Origin: Acholoe squamosa
Lineage: Eukaryota; Annelida; Polychaeta; Phyllodocida; Polynoidae
DNA: 64,000 nucleotides
Reading direction: 5' to 3'
Assembly (NCBI GenBank): GCA_949317995.1
Contig: OX439048.1
Location: forward strand, 28,711,495-28,775,494
Under the pieces are notes generated by a model. The model did not search any database. It had not been told where the DNA came from and saw only the letters and a list, made by a program, of their open reading frames with translations. A program made the position numbers and the translations under genes. This document shows, piece after piece, positions 35,770 to 47,399 of this stretch. The stretch's first letter is position 1. Every line of letters begins with the position of its first letter.

Positions 35770-36225
35770 CTTTCCGCGCCTGAGAAGCAACAAAACGGGA
35801 CATACCGGGGTCATATCAGACTGTAGTATTGGGAAGTATAGACCTGCATTTCTCCAAGCTCACATGGCATATTACTTTTTTTCCTGACTTGAGTGCATTA
35901 CCTAGCTATTTATGAGATTGCCTTCTCATGCATTTGAGAAGGCAATTGACTAAGAAATCAAAGGTAGGGTGAGATGACCTGATTTATCCATAAACCTGAT
36001 GACGGCAGTCATTAAGACACAACAGGGACAATCGATTAGTTTATGTTTTCATACAATATCAAATACTTACAGGGACAATGTCACTGCTACATCTCTCTAG
36101 GTTATGAATTTAGTCTTTAATTACATATTCTGTGTAGTTATTTAGATTATATAATTATTTATACTCCACCTGGCTCTGCACCCTATTGTTCCTACTGTAG
36201 GTTTATTTCCCTATTTTACAGTTGG
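35770..36225. other. Gene-free DNA
   Basis: Only a short GAGAAGGCAATTGA-type inverted pair near 35920-35950 is seen. Confidence 0.35.
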
Positions 36226-36231
36226 GGGCCA

Positions 36232-36350
36232 GCAGGAGGTTTTATGAATTAGGTCAGTTCTGGCAGGAGATTTTGTGAATTGGGTCAGGTCTGGGAGGAG
36301 GTTTTGTGAAATAGGCCAAGTAAAGCAGGAGGTTTTATAAATAAGGTAAT
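36232..36350. repeat. 31-bp minisatellite, four units
   Basis: CAGGAGGTTTTATGAATTAG-type units start at about 36233, 36264, 36295 and 36326. Confidence 0.75.
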
Positions 36351-36394
36351 TTTTGAACAGCAGATGTAATTCTTGGGAAAATTCTGTCCCATAC

Positions 36395-36456
36395 GGGATT
36401 CGTACCCACACACCAGACAGTGCTGGAACCCAGTCCCATGTGCTAACCATTACAAC
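36395..36456 (-). mobile_element. tRNA-derived SINE head
   Basis: On the - strand AATGGTTAGCACATGG (A-box-like) is followed by GTACGAATCCC (B-box-like) at tRNA spacing. It cannot fold as a full functional tRNA, so I call a SINE or tRNA relic. Confidence 0.6.
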
Positions 36457-36925
36457 TTAAATCCTCAGGTTATACTGTGGGTGATAGAACATCTACTGAA
36501 AGGTGATATGCTACTACTATGACTGAGTAATCAATTATAGATAAACAGTATGTAAAACGATTTGTATCAATCTACCCGTCCTGCTTGGTTGGCAGCTACC
36601 GCTTGAATAAATTTCACCAGTTGGAAATTCCATTATGACATCATAGTGTCAGTAACTAAGGATACCAGTGACATCACAAGTAACCATGGCGGTTGGTTGC
36701 TTGGTGAAATGTCTGTGTTGCTGTGGAGATTCAACAAAGTTGTTGTTGATCTAGCAATAGGTCTTGTTAAGGTGGGGTGGTTAACAAAGTAAGCGGTTTC
36801 ATCCATAGGGACTCATCAGGCTGTACTTAAAGACAGTTTGCCATAAGCCAAGGTGTGGCTTATAGCAGTGAAAAAAAAATTATAGATAAACAGGGTAATT
36901 CCACTTTGAAAGTTTGATTTCAATC

Positions 36926-36982
36926 TAGTGTAGTGGTTAAGGTCCGGGACTAGAAATCTAGACCACACAGGTTCAAACCCCT
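36926..36982 (+). mobile_element. tRNA-derived SINE head
   Basis: TGTAGTGGTTAAGG (A box) and GGTTCAAACCC (B box) are spaced as in a tRNA gene. The following sequence is not an acceptor stem. Confidence 0.6.
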
Positions 36983-37148
36983 GGTATGATTTTGTTTTAT
37001 CCAAAAATAATGTATTATAATGAACATCCTCTGATTGCCAAAATGATAAAGGGGGCTTCAGGTGGGGCCTTTTACAAGAACTTTTACCGTGTATGTGTAA
37101 GTTAAAAACACTTTCCCTATAAACCTCTGTGGATGGAGTATAGGTAAG

Positions 37149-37242
37149 AAAACCTCCTTTGAGCTGGAGGATTAGCCACAAAAACCTCATTGGCTTTGCC
37201 TCAGAGGTTTTGTGGCAAATCCTCCAGCTCCAAGGAGGTTTT
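37149..37242. repeat. Inverted repeat, about 39-bp arms
   Basis: AAAACCTCCTTTGAGCTGGA... at 37149-37188 is mirrored by ...CTCCAGCTCCAAGGAGGTTTT at 37204-37242. Two or three mismatches, 15-base loop. Confidence 0.8.
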
Positions 37243-37249
37243 CCATTAC

Positions 37250-37870
37250 ATACCCTTGCCATTGTCACCCCCAGAAGCAGACAGGGAATAGGCACTCCAT
37301 GGCAAGCCTGATTAGTTTGACACATAGCAACATTTCCTCTCTTTTTTTGAATATGCGCTCTTATGTGAAGGAAAGATGAATCTTACAAAAGATCAACAAA
37401 TCTTCATTTTCCTCCCCACTGTTACATCATTGAAATAATTGAACACCCATGGTTACTATTGAGTGGTGTATAACTAAAACTGCCCTACCCACTGCTGTAA
37501 TAATAAATTTAGTGTCGCTAACGATCGATCATCATTCTTTCATTACAGGTGAGTTCTTATCATCTATATTACATCGACCTGTACCAAGTAAGTCGAATTA
37601 TGGCTTTTGTTTCTCCATTTTCATCCATGGATAGCCCACTGTGAAACATGTTACCAGCGTTATCTTATCATTTATTTAATTGCTGACATGTTTTGATAAC
37701 CATAGAGAAGTTTAACTTTGTATGCACTGACATTTATCTTCTCAATTCTGTTGAGACAAATATCTATGGCTATTCTCCCCCAAATTAATAGATTCACCAT
37801 TTTAGACTTTCAAGGGTGAGGGTAGTCTACGGAGCGGTGTGACAATTTTCATTATTTAGATTTGCCATTC
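37250..37870. other. Gene-free DNA
   Basis: Nothing recognised. Confidence 0.3.
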
Positions 37871-37880
37871 AGAAACTATC

Positions 37881-38165
37881 TTACATTCGAATAGAGTCAT
37901 AATTTCCTACCTGGGATAGATCCACATTTTTTGGCAAGGGAATGATGGTACCCCGTCTCTCTAATATTGGGAATTCATTTTGCACGAAACTCATGTTTAT
38001 TATGTGCACCAGTGTCAGTGGTTTAGATTCTAGAGCATCCTTAAACGCCACGGTCCTCATATCATCAACACCAGACGATTTACCACAGTCTAATCCCTTA
38101 ATAAAGGTCATCGTCTGCTGGAGAAAGACCCTATTGTCAATATTGTTATTGGACCAGTCTGATCA
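37881..38165 (-). pseudogene. N-terminal RT fragment of a non-LTR retrotransposon
   Basis: The - strand frame reads GLDCGKSSGVDDMRTVAFKD, LTLVHIINMSFVQNEFPIL and RGTIIPLPKNVDLSQVGNY. This matches the fingers region of non-LTR RTs, where GKSSGxD, then P...W..A.I.PL.K, then NYRP are expected. The NYRPIS box has decayed. Truncated at both ends. Confidence 0.8.
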
Positions 38166-38293
38166 GACGGGTATCAAGTGGGCACAGCGCTTTGATTCAA
38201 TATTGATAGCTGATTGATGAATGTTGATCAACTAGCAAGAAATCGGGATTAGGAGGAGAACATTATCTAGTGTAGCCTGCTAGAACTTGATGA

Positions 38294-38418
<125 letters not shown>

Positions 38419-38419
38419 T

Positions 38420-39290
38420 TAAGCTACCAGACCGCCAACCCACAACCCCAATGTACAGTTATGATGAAATAAATTGAGGTGATAACATCAAGTCTGGAGA
38501 CTCATCCTCCCAAGAGCTTGAAATGAGGTTCCTCTCTTCACACATTACTATTCTAAAGCTCCATGGTGAAGCCGGAATGTTGTCAAGAAGTGTTTGATTA
38601 TATTACAGAGTTACTGTCTCCATAGACCTGGTCTGTGCTGTCTAGATTTGATTTAATACAAAGTGACAGAATGCATCCAAAGGGAAAACAGCACAGATTT
38701 CATTTTTTTCCAAAGATGTGTGACATACCTTCTTCTGCAGATACTATCAATGTAGTTGGTGGATACTGGGGAAAGGCATTTGTATCGTTGTCCTTTTAGG
38801 TTTAGACATTTACCGAGTGTAACCAAGACTACATAGGCCGACTACATTTCTTTGCTTCACCAGAAAGGGTTTAATGCATCCAGGGTCGCTCTGTATCCTT
38901 TAAATTCTAGCCGGCACAGGGAAAATAAAAATAAAACATGCAATAAATGACTAGAAAACTGATAGAAAATTTACCATTAATATATGTGACTCTGAAACGA
39001 ATAATAAAACAAAAAAATATTGGCAGCTTCTTTTCCAAAGATCCTTAAAGGGGCACTTTTGTGAAAGGTCCACAGAAAGTAAATAGTGTATATATACCTC
39101 AAGGTCCAGGGGTATTTGTAGGATGATGTTGAACAGCTGTAAAGTAATGTCAGTCATCAACCTATATTGTCCATAAATAATTGTTACAATATTACTATGA
39201 TAGAAAATATGGACTTTGCCCAAGTGAACGGCACTGTAGCACTTTACCTGTGTGATGGTTATGATAAGCATCCCCAACTACCCGCACCTA
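38420..39290. other. Gene-free DNA
   Basis: Nothing recognised. Confidence 0.3.
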
Positions 39291-39309
39291 CTAAGGTGCA
39301 CTGTAATTT

Positions 39310-39960
39310 CCCGGACCACAATGCAGTAGAAAAGCAGTACTAAAGCAGCTGAGAAACATTGTGGTGTGGCAGTAGTGATTCAGTGTGAAAGCAGCATCAG
39401 AAACAGTATTGTAACAGCATCTACTGGCATTCTACTGCTCAGTACCACAGAAATTGCAGCAGTGGTTCAGTAGTAGGGTAGTAGTATTAGCAGCATAAAA
39501 GCAGTATTGAATCAGTTGTCCCAATTATGTTAATTAGATGGCAGCAACAGTATCTACTTATTTAATGCTGCATGACCATATATGGGGTTGGGGCAGTGTT
39601 CAATCAGCACTACTGCATGACTGCTGCTATAGCAGTAGGTGAGCAGTAGACCATACTGAAGACTACTGCTGGGGGCAGGTAGAAGCATAAAAGAAGCAGC
39701 TGCTGTTTTAGTACTGTCACTACCAATGCCTTTCTAGGTGGTCCTTGCTGGATTTGAACTTATGATCTTCTGATTACTGCACCATCGCATTAGCCCCCTG
39801 AGCCACCACCCCATCAGCTATGTGGAGCTGTCATTTCTCCCTAGTAGTGCATGCAACTCATATAGGAGGGGGCAGTATTGATTCAGTAGTACTGGGTAAC
39901 TTCTACCATAGCAAGAGTGTATGAGTAGACCTGTCTAATAAAGTGCTGCTATAGTAGAAT
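39310..39960. repeat. GCAGTA-rich interspersed repeat
   Basis: AGCAGTA, CAGCAT, CAGTAGT and their complements recur dozens of times at irregular spacing on both sides of a tRNA-like segment. Not a clean tandem array. Confidence 0.5.
39748..39812 (-). mobile_element. tRNA-derived SINE head within the GCAGTA-rich repeat
   Basis: On the - strand GGTGGCTCAGGGGGCTAATG (A-box region) is followed by AAGTTCAAATCC (B box) at tRNA spacing. Confidence 0.6.
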
Positions 39961-39964
39961 CCCT

Positions 39965-41150
39965 TGCACTTTATTGTGCTTTGTAATTATCAATGATACA
40001 TGTACATGTATACTATGTATACACCCCGACATCCATGTTTATCCATTAGGCCCCCTACTGGCACTCAATAACATAATAATATACAAAGGTATAAGTATGC
40101 TTTTCTTCACAAACACTGAATAGTTTCAGAAATTCATTACTAAATCGTTTGATTACTGTTCACAACCATACTGACATTTACACTGGACTGTCTCAGAAGC
40201 ATCAGGTCAGTAGCCCAGTAAATAATCCATGAATGGACAGAGTGATACCAGTAGATGGTCAGTATACTATAGACTACTGCATCTATGCTGCTGCACAGAT
40301 TGTGACAATTTTTTTATCTATTAACATTCAGTTGAGAGTCAGTATACAGTGATACCTATGACAGGATATATAGACAGAGTTGCACGGTAAAGTGTCGACA
40401 CGAAAAGTTTCTGCCAAGTGCAGAAAATGAGAGTGGAGACACTTTTTATTTATTTCATGGTTTTACAGTGATAATTACAGAAAAACTCACATTCATTTAG
40501 CCTCCTTGCTTGCCCGGCTATGTTGTTGTTGCCATTTTGAAATCGTAAGGTAGCGAGCCACACATACGCGAGCCCCAGAGGAGTTGAAAAAGATGGACCA
40601 TGAAGAATGCAAGCGGGTTTCTTCATGCTCGCCTCGGGAATGTGATTCCTGTACTAATCTATATTAGATTACGTTCTTACCATGAAATAAAGGATCTTTC
40701 TACTGGCTTTAACATCCAATCAAAAGCGAGAAATAAATTTTGTTCAACCACTTATGCATGTACCTGTATTGGATTGTCTTTAATTATGTAGTTTTTCAGA
40801 GATAAGATCCAGCTTTTAATGCTGTAAACCTTCCATGAATCACACCAGTTAGCCACTTCGTCTATTGTTTTCACATTCTTCAATCACAATTTACCATAAT
40901 ACATCGTAGCTCGTAGTTACAAAGAATATAGCAGCCAAGATTCGGTGGATTGGATGGCCTAGGCCGATTGGGACTCCTATTGGCACCTGGAGGATCCAAA
41001 CCACCACTGAACGAACACATTAAATTATACCTAGAATACAACTGCCCACTGAAGGTCATAAAAATAAGGTCAACATTTAAGACTGGATGACTATCGAAAT
41101 CTTGGAGTATATGGGCGAATGTGACTTCAGGTTAAAGCAGTATAGCAAGA
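39965..41150. other. Gene-free DNA
   Basis: Nothing recognised with confidence. Confidence 0.3.
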
Positions 41151-41159
41151 GCCAGGACG

Positions 41160-41600
41160 AGGAGGAACTAAAACTATAATAAGGGGACTCAGAAACAAAA
41201 TTAATTATCTATGCAAGTATGCTAAAGCTGCATCTACCAAAACACAAGTTGAATATTGTAGCGATGATCAAAAAAATTCTGGAGCCATATAAACTCAATC
41301 TATAAGGGGGAATCCAAATATGTGGCTTTTACTTTGATTGACCATGAAAGTGGCTACACCATACCGCCCTCTGAATCACCAATCTTTTTCAACAAGTATT
41401 TTTGTAACATTGGCCGCAAGCTGAGTCATAGCTTTTCGCACAAACAACCCACTAACAATTACATCTTTCCTGACTGAAAATAGGAGAGCACATTCCACTG
41501 GACTGGTCTCTTTAGCCCTATCAATAGAAAATGAGTTTCAGGCTGCAATGAAAGGAGATTCACTTAGTAAAAAATAAAATGAAAGTCCCATTCATTATTA
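41160..41600 (+). pseudogene. Non-LTR retrotransposon fragment from the region before the RT domain
   Basis: Frame 41277-41477 reads FWSHINSIYKGESKYVAFTL, then SESPIFFNKYFCNIGRKLSH and NNYIFPD before a stop. The FW..I...Y, then N.YF..IG..L pattern is standard between endonuclease and RT in this class. IENEFQAAMKGDSL follows in a shifted frame. Possibly the same family as the 37.9-kb piece. Confidence 0.7.
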
Positions 41601-42146
41601 TGAAGCTTAACTGGTGTAGAATTCATGTGCCAAGCACTTTAAGCATTGCTATGTGTGGTGAAACTGCGTGAGAGTTAAAACTATAGTATGGATTAGGAGG
41701 TAATTCTGTCAGGTCATCTTAAATACATGTATAGCCTATAGGCACCTGTCGGAACATGCATCCTTTAAAGGCCCTGGCTGGAGTCTAATGGCATACTTAG
41801 GTGGTAGGCACCTACATTAATGGTGGCCTAATCAAAAAGTTATTATGCTATTTAGCAAAGAAAAAATAGAAAACAAAACTGTTGTTTTATCTGGTTGGAT
41901 CAGACCTTGAATTTAAACTCATTTGTTTTTTGTTACCGACTGGTATCGACTTCCCCAGCTGTTACCACTTGTCTGACACTAACACTGACATGCTTGGGAT
42001 AGATGCTATTCATTATATAGCAAGTTCCAAGTGGATTTAATAGGACTTATATCATTGAGTCTCAAAGTTATCAGGCTTCCTAATGAATAAGATGTCAATT
42101 ACCTGCATTAGGTTACTGAGAATTATGTGGCATACTTATTATTAAC

Positions 42147-42350
42147 GCAGTGGCTTTATCTGAGAAAGAACACGGTGATGTGTTTCTTGGGGACTACACT
42201 GTCTCCATGGTGATAGCCAAGGAGCTACGCAATGAAAGTGCACCATCTCAGGACCAGGCAACCAGAAAGAAAGTAGAGGTCAGAAAGCCTAGGCTCACCC
42301 TACCAGTGGACAAAGTCGCACTTTTCTTGTCAGCAAATAAGCCTATATGA
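42147..42350 (+). CDS. Candidate orphan exon, unknown protein
   Basis: After a possible acceptor (ATTATTAACGCAG) a 66-residue frame reads ALSEKEHGDVFLGDYTVSMV, KELRNESAPSQDQATRKK and ends PIstop. The charged, non-repetitive composition looks more protein-like than the surrounding AT-rich frames. There is no clear donor, no recognised domain and no neighbouring exon. It may be a chance ORF or an unrecognised transposon remnant. Confidence 0.22.
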   Translation, partial: AVALSEKEHGDVFLGDYTVSMVIAKELRNESAPSQDQATRKKVEVRKPRLTLPVDKVALFLSANKPI

Positions 42351-42359
42351 TAATACAGA

Positions 42360-43070
42360 TAGTCTATAACAATTCATAAAGGGCTGCCAACACTTTCTGG
42401 ATGTGTATGTGTGTGGAGGTGGGGGGGGGAGGGCAGCGCAATTCTTTTTTACCACTGTCAATGATTGGGTGTGTACACTATTAATTAGACAGCAATTAAA
42501 AGATAGAGGAAAAGAATGAAAACAAAGTAGTACTTGTATGGGGCACCGTAGTTAGAAATTGTTAAATCTGTTGCAATGCCTCTGCCACTATTGACACCAA
42601 ACCGAGGTTGGTAGCATCACAACACTGTTCATTGTATATTTGATGCATATTAATATCATAGTGTGCGGAAAGGTTATAAGTCTCCTTCACCTTTCTAAAT
42701 CAGAATTTAAAAATGATTCATTTTGTTCAGAACTGCAAAAAACTGCTTTCACCAGACATATCATTCAAAAGAAATTAATGGGCAATTAAGAAGTGCCTTG
42801 ACATCTACTTAATAACCTTTCTTTTAATTCAATAAATATTATGATCACTCCTTTAAATGCTAGATAAGTCTTACTCTATTTTCACTCTCATATTGGATAT
42901 TACATGCCCCAACACTATCAATACTTATATGAAGTATTCCATTACGTCAACACATTCCATTAGTTTGTTTATTCCCTTATCATGAACACCTGATCCATGA
43001 TACTCAGTGATTCCATTTCTGCTAAATATATCAGAGCAAGTATTGATGGAGAATCAGGATTATCAGCTAA
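42360..43070. other. Gene-free DNA
   Basis: A G-run lies at about 42419-42430. Nothing else is recognised. Confidence 0.3.
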
Positions 43071-43079
43071 TTAAGGTAA

Positions 43080-43480
43080 AGGAAGGGATGCTTTGGGGAT
43101 CCAAACAATTCTGCAGAATGGGTGGGAGTATAGGAAAACTAGAGAACAATCAGACCAGAAAATGCTGGCTTTTATATTTTAGATCAGCTCCCCTGTGCGA
43201 TTAGCTCATTTTGAAGGAACTCTTTGTCTGTGGTGTTATGACTAACTCCCTTTAGTTGGTGTGCCACACGACATATCTGGCAAAAGGCTCCTTAACAGAT
43301 CATGCCTAAAACTATTTAACTTAGATAGAGTCTTAAGACTGCAAAAGGGCTTGAACAACATGATAAGCACTTTGGCAAATTAGCTTTAGAGATCATAGTT
43401 GATAAGCATCCCAATCTCTCAATGCATCCCCACAGCACCCATGTGCAACAAGAAACTTGTAATCTCAGAATAAACTGGAA
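43080..43480. repeat. Interspersed repeat sharing segments with 23.7 and 25.4 kb
   Basis: 43080-43320 matches about 23720-23960, and 43335-43480 matches about 25405-25560, in the same order. The two parts therefore belong to one longer element, interrupted at the first site by the reverse-transcriptase fragment. Confidence 0.5.
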
Positions 43481-43923
43481 AATCTCTCAATCATCTCTAT
43501 TTGGGGACTCTGTAGCTTGCTCGTTCAATTGAGTTATGGATTTATGGGACTCAGTTCTAACATCAAATAGGAAATCATGCATTTAGCCCTAGAGTCCCAA
43601 TTCTAGGGCTGAAATCACCCAGCCAGCACACACACAAGGGTCCTAGGTTGGATTCTTCTGGACCCTCTGGGCTAGCCCAGACGTGGGCTCAGGCTAGTAT
43701 GTTATGCCTGAGCTGCCTGATAGGGCCCAGGTGGGCTCAGCCCAAAAGCCTTTTTTCACTATAAGCAATAGCTACTGTTCTCCTCCTCTTATGGCATTTC
43801 AGTTTGCAATATACCCAACTATGTCCATTGGCATTGTCCATGGCATTGGCAAGATACCAAAATATGTCTATCAATACCTCTCCCAGCTGTTTCTCTACCA
43901 TGTTAACTACAACTATCACAGCT

Positions 43924-43990
43924 GCAAGGTTAGCTCAGTTGGAAGAGCATTGGACCCAATATCCATAGGTCGATGGTTCTAGTCCCTTTT
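43924..43990 (+). mobile_element. tRNA-like sequence, probable SINE head or tRNA pseudogene
   Basis: GCAAGGTTAGCTCAGTTGG with AGAGCATTGGACC is a good D-arm and anticodon-arm start. CGATGGTTCTAGTCCC is a mutated T arm (B box GGTTCTAGTCC). A T-run follows. No matching acceptor stem. Confidence 0.6.
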
Positions 43991-44144
43991 TAAGGTGGAA
44001 ACCTAAGCCTACTATAGAATGTGAATCAAATCAAAAGCTTTGTACGCCTTTATTTCTTTTAAATACAAGTAGAATGGTATTGATAGACACGATTATTATT
44101 CTGTTATCTTGCCAATGCCATGAACAATACATAAGTATACATAG

Positions 44145-44450
44145 GTTTTGTGAGGTAAAGGCAGGGTGACACGGGAGGTATATTTCTACCACTAGATAGG
44201 TTTTGTGAGGTAAAGGCAGGGTGATACCAGAAGTACTGCATAAGTCCACTATATGCAGTACATAAGACAACTAGGTTTTTTGAGGTAAAGGTAGGGTGAT
44301 ACTGGAGGTATATTTAGTTCTGTATATTCAGTATGTAAGACCAGCATATAAAGGTTCTGTGAGGTAAAGGCAGGGCACTTTCCCAAGTCTGGGTGATATA
44401 TAAGACCGCTATTATAGGTTTATGAGGTTAAAGCAGGATAGTCTTGGTGA
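44145..44450. repeat. Minisatellite with GGTTTTGTGAGGTAAAGGCA units
   Basis: The unit starts at about 44147, 44202, 44273 and 44352, with a decayed fifth near 44418. Spacing is irregular (55-80 bp), followed by GGGTGATAC. Confidence 0.65.
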
Positions 44451-44471
44451 TCTGTTTAGCATATATGTGTA

Positions 44472-45076
44472 GAGGCAAGGAGAAAGGGTGCTCCGTGCTA
44501 AAAGTCAACTTTAAAATTCAGATCACTAGCTTTTCAGTGATATATTGCAAGAGAAGATACTCCTGTTAGTCTTAGAGGAATGGCCTGCTAAATATGGGTA
44601 GTTATGACCATTTCCTGAATGGCAATAAGCTCTACATCTAATTAGTCATGAGATACATCTAAAATTAGAATAATTTATGCTAATTAGCTAAATTAGCATA
44701 CTTTTTTAATTCTTTTGCCCATAACTTTTGAACTAGAAATGGTATTTTCGTTCTGTTTTCACCATAGTAAACCTGGTGAAACATACCTTCAAATGAGATC
44801 ATTGATTTTCCTATTTAGAATGAAAATCATGTTTCCATGGCAACAGAAATCAACAAAAATGCCTATTTAGGCCAAAAAACGTTCTTTTTACATGCCTTGT
44901 TTGGAACATTTCCACACAAAATAGAACGTTTTATCAAAAATCATTGAATTCTCCATGAAAAAGTACCCTAAAACAGTTTTAGGAATATTTTTCCTATTCT
45001 AGCCCATAGTGATGCCCCCTGGTGGCTAAAACAGGTACTAAATCCCGCAGGAACCCCCATTTCTGCTTGCTGGCTC
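44472..45076. mobile_element. MITE of the X-box family, copy A
   Basis: The left end GGCAAGGAGAAAGGGTGCTC faces an inverted GGAACCCCCATTTCTGCTTGC-like right end. The interior aligns with 45699-46342. GTTTCCATGGCAAC lies at 44831-44844. Confidence 0.6.
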
Positions 45077-45252
45077 ACATATGGGCCAAAGTTTTGAAAG
45101 TGGCACTTTTGGTCGTCCTGACAAAGCAGAAACAGTGAAACACAAAATAAGTTACAACAACTTTATTACATTCCAAGGGCAATGTCTTGGCTCCGTGAAC
45201 TCCTAGCAGGTCCGTTTTTATAAGCGTTCAAAGATATTTTGTTGTAATTTGT

Positions 45253-46517
45253 GTTACTCCCTGCACGAAATTCAGAGACCAACTGGATATACCTCTTAAC
45301 TCGGGTATAGAACTTTTGTCATTTTTCTGAGAATTTTTTTCTAAAACCCCAATTATCATCTAGCTTTGTCAAAAGTTGTCAAATAATCACCAACATTCAT
45401 CTATATTAACTTCAATATGCATACTTTATTATGCAACTACCATCTGTTCCATATCTAGCGGGCGTTATGTAGGGTTGAAGCATGTCACCTGCCCAGATCC
45501 TATGTTTGTTACTTCCTGCTCAAAAATAGATTCTGCTGCTAAAACTCACTCTCCTGTCCCTCAGTTATTAAAATGTGTACATATGATATCCTGATGATAG
45601 ATGATACATTCCTGCATCTTCCTGGAGTATTTGGTTATGATCCCAATACTTTAAGTGTCTGTTTGAGTGTGGAAATTCAAAAAATCTGCATCGGACCCAA
45701 AAATTGTGGACAGATGAGGGGAAAGGGTCCTCCGAGGTAAAATGTGATATTTAAAATTGAAGTCATCGGCTTTAAAATGAGGTATAACACTTGCAGATAA
45801 CCCCTCTGGTCTCAGAGATATTGCTTCACGAAAATGGAATGACATAACTATACCAATACAGCCAATAAGCTTTATCATTCTTGGTTTTAATTAAATCAGG
45901 CATCTAATTAGCATAATTATCTAAATGATCAATTGAAAAATAGCCAACCCTTTCCATACATTTTGGCATAACTTTGGATCTAGAAATGGTATCTTAATTC
46001 TTTTTTCAGCGTATGAATCTATATGAATCATTCTATCAATTGACATTAATATTTTTTCTATTTGGAATATAATTCTGGTTGCCATGGCAACCCGTATCTC
46101 TGAAAACGATTATTTAGGCCTTATTTTGGATTCAAAACATTCCATTTACACTCCAAATACACAGGAAGTGCCAGAAAATAGAACGTTTTTGAGAAAACCA
46201 TCTTTTTCTGTATAAAAAATTACATTATAGCAATTTTTGGTCTATATTTAATTTTTTAGCCTCTGTAGCTCCCCTAGTGGCCACATCCAGTACTAAAATT
46301 CCCGCAGGGAGGGCCATTTCCCCTCATCTGCCCACAATTTTTCCCACTTTTTCACATCTCATGTCCGTAATATTGTAAAGATTACTTTTTTTGTGGCTTT
46401 TATGATAGATGCACCTCTCACTTATTCAAAAAAATGTGTAATATGTTATCTACATGCAGTTATTTAGCCCCACTAACCCAATCAATGGTGGAATTTGAAT
46501 TTTGAGCAGAGAGTAAC
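45253..46517. repeat. Dispersed GTTACTCCCTGCTCAAA ends
   Basis: Copies lie at 45253 and 45508 in + orientation and at 46499 in - orientation. They resemble the TIRs of the two complete small elements to the right. The X-box MITE copy B sits between the second and third. Confidence 0.5.
45699..46342. mobile_element. MITE of the X-box family, copy B (about 644 bp)
   Basis: TIRs of about 35 bp: AAAAATTGTGGACAGATGAG at the left and its near-perfect complement at the right (CTCATCTGCCCACAATTTTT). GGTTGCCATGGCAACC at 46077-46092 is a perfect palindrome. Confidence 0.8.
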
Positions 46518-46670
46518 ACCTGATAGGAAAATTTTGTAATTTATTTGAGGAATATCCATCAAACTCCACCTACTACTGTTTCATCTGCTTGTTATGGAGT
46601 CCCCCTAACCTATTTATGTAGATATTTTTACATGATTTGCATTTTGTGCTATTTGGGGAGTGAAATTAAT

Positions 46671-46706
46671 TTTGAGCAGGGAGTAACATGTTACTCCCTG
46701 CTCAAA
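46671..46706. repeat. Perfect 36-bp palindrome where two TIRs abut
   Basis: TTTGAGCAGGGAGTAACA meets TGTTACTCCCTGCTCAAA exactly, so a right end and a left end of the same family lie head to head with only AT between the GTTAC termini. Confidence 0.85.
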
Positions 46707-47059
46707 TTATGATCCAACTTGTGACCAGTTCTTTCACAAACTACTAGTCATTTAGAAATAGTGGCAAAATTCCACCACTTGGCAATGGACAGCATCAGCT
46801 TTTGTAACAATCTAAAGCATTTGGACCCCAACAAAGTACATCAGTGTGTACTCTAGACCTTTGTACATCTTATTACAGCAGATTTTATTGCTGTAGGAAT
46901 AAAAATTGTCGGTAAAATTGGACAAAAAATGGATCAAACGATAGCCGAAAGTGTACTTGTTGTGATTAGAAAAGACCGTATGGATGCGCTATGTGAGGGA
47001 CGACAGAGATGTCATCTGGTTTAGGGCCAAAGAACTTAGAATTTAGAGCAGAGAGTAAC
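46690..47059. mobile_element. 370-bp MITE with GTTACTCCCTGCTCAAA ends and AT duplication
   Basis: Left GTTACTCCCTGCTCAAA, right TTAGAGCAGAGAGTAAC, AT on both flanks. No coding capacity. Confidence 0.65.
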
Positions 47060-47214
47060 ATCCGATAATATTTTATGGTCTACAAACGGCACAAAGAGTC
47101 AATATGGGACCAATTTTTGTTCATGATTAATTAGGAGGTGCCAATACACTATGCAAAGCAAAGGTTTATTGTATGGAAGCAGTAGAATTTAATCCATTAA
47201 CCAAAATGTTAAAT

Positions 47215-47391
47215 GTTACTCCCTGCTCAAAAATGTGTATGCCAATACACTTTAGGGCCAGGACTAAAAGATAATGGGTGTGGCCGCAAATCTTTTATAC
47301 TATATAAATCCCTCAAATGTGCAGCATGGATGGTAGAAACAGAATATTTCATTGGTATTCTGAGGAGGTTTATTTTTGAGCTGGGAGTAAC
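47215..47391. mobile_element. 177-bp MITE of the same family
   Basis: Left GTTACTCCCTGCTCAAA, right TTTTGAGCTGGGAGTAAC, AT on both flanks. Confidence 0.65.
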
Positions 47392-47399
47392 ATAATGCT

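Noticed and set aside
36816..37325. 169-codon - strand frame
   Set aside because: It crosses a tRNA-like SINE head and a hairpin and has no recognised domain.
43924..43990. Functional tRNA gene
   Set aside because: The A-box region is good but the T arm is mutated and no acceptor stem pairs, so it is treated as a SINE or pseudogene.
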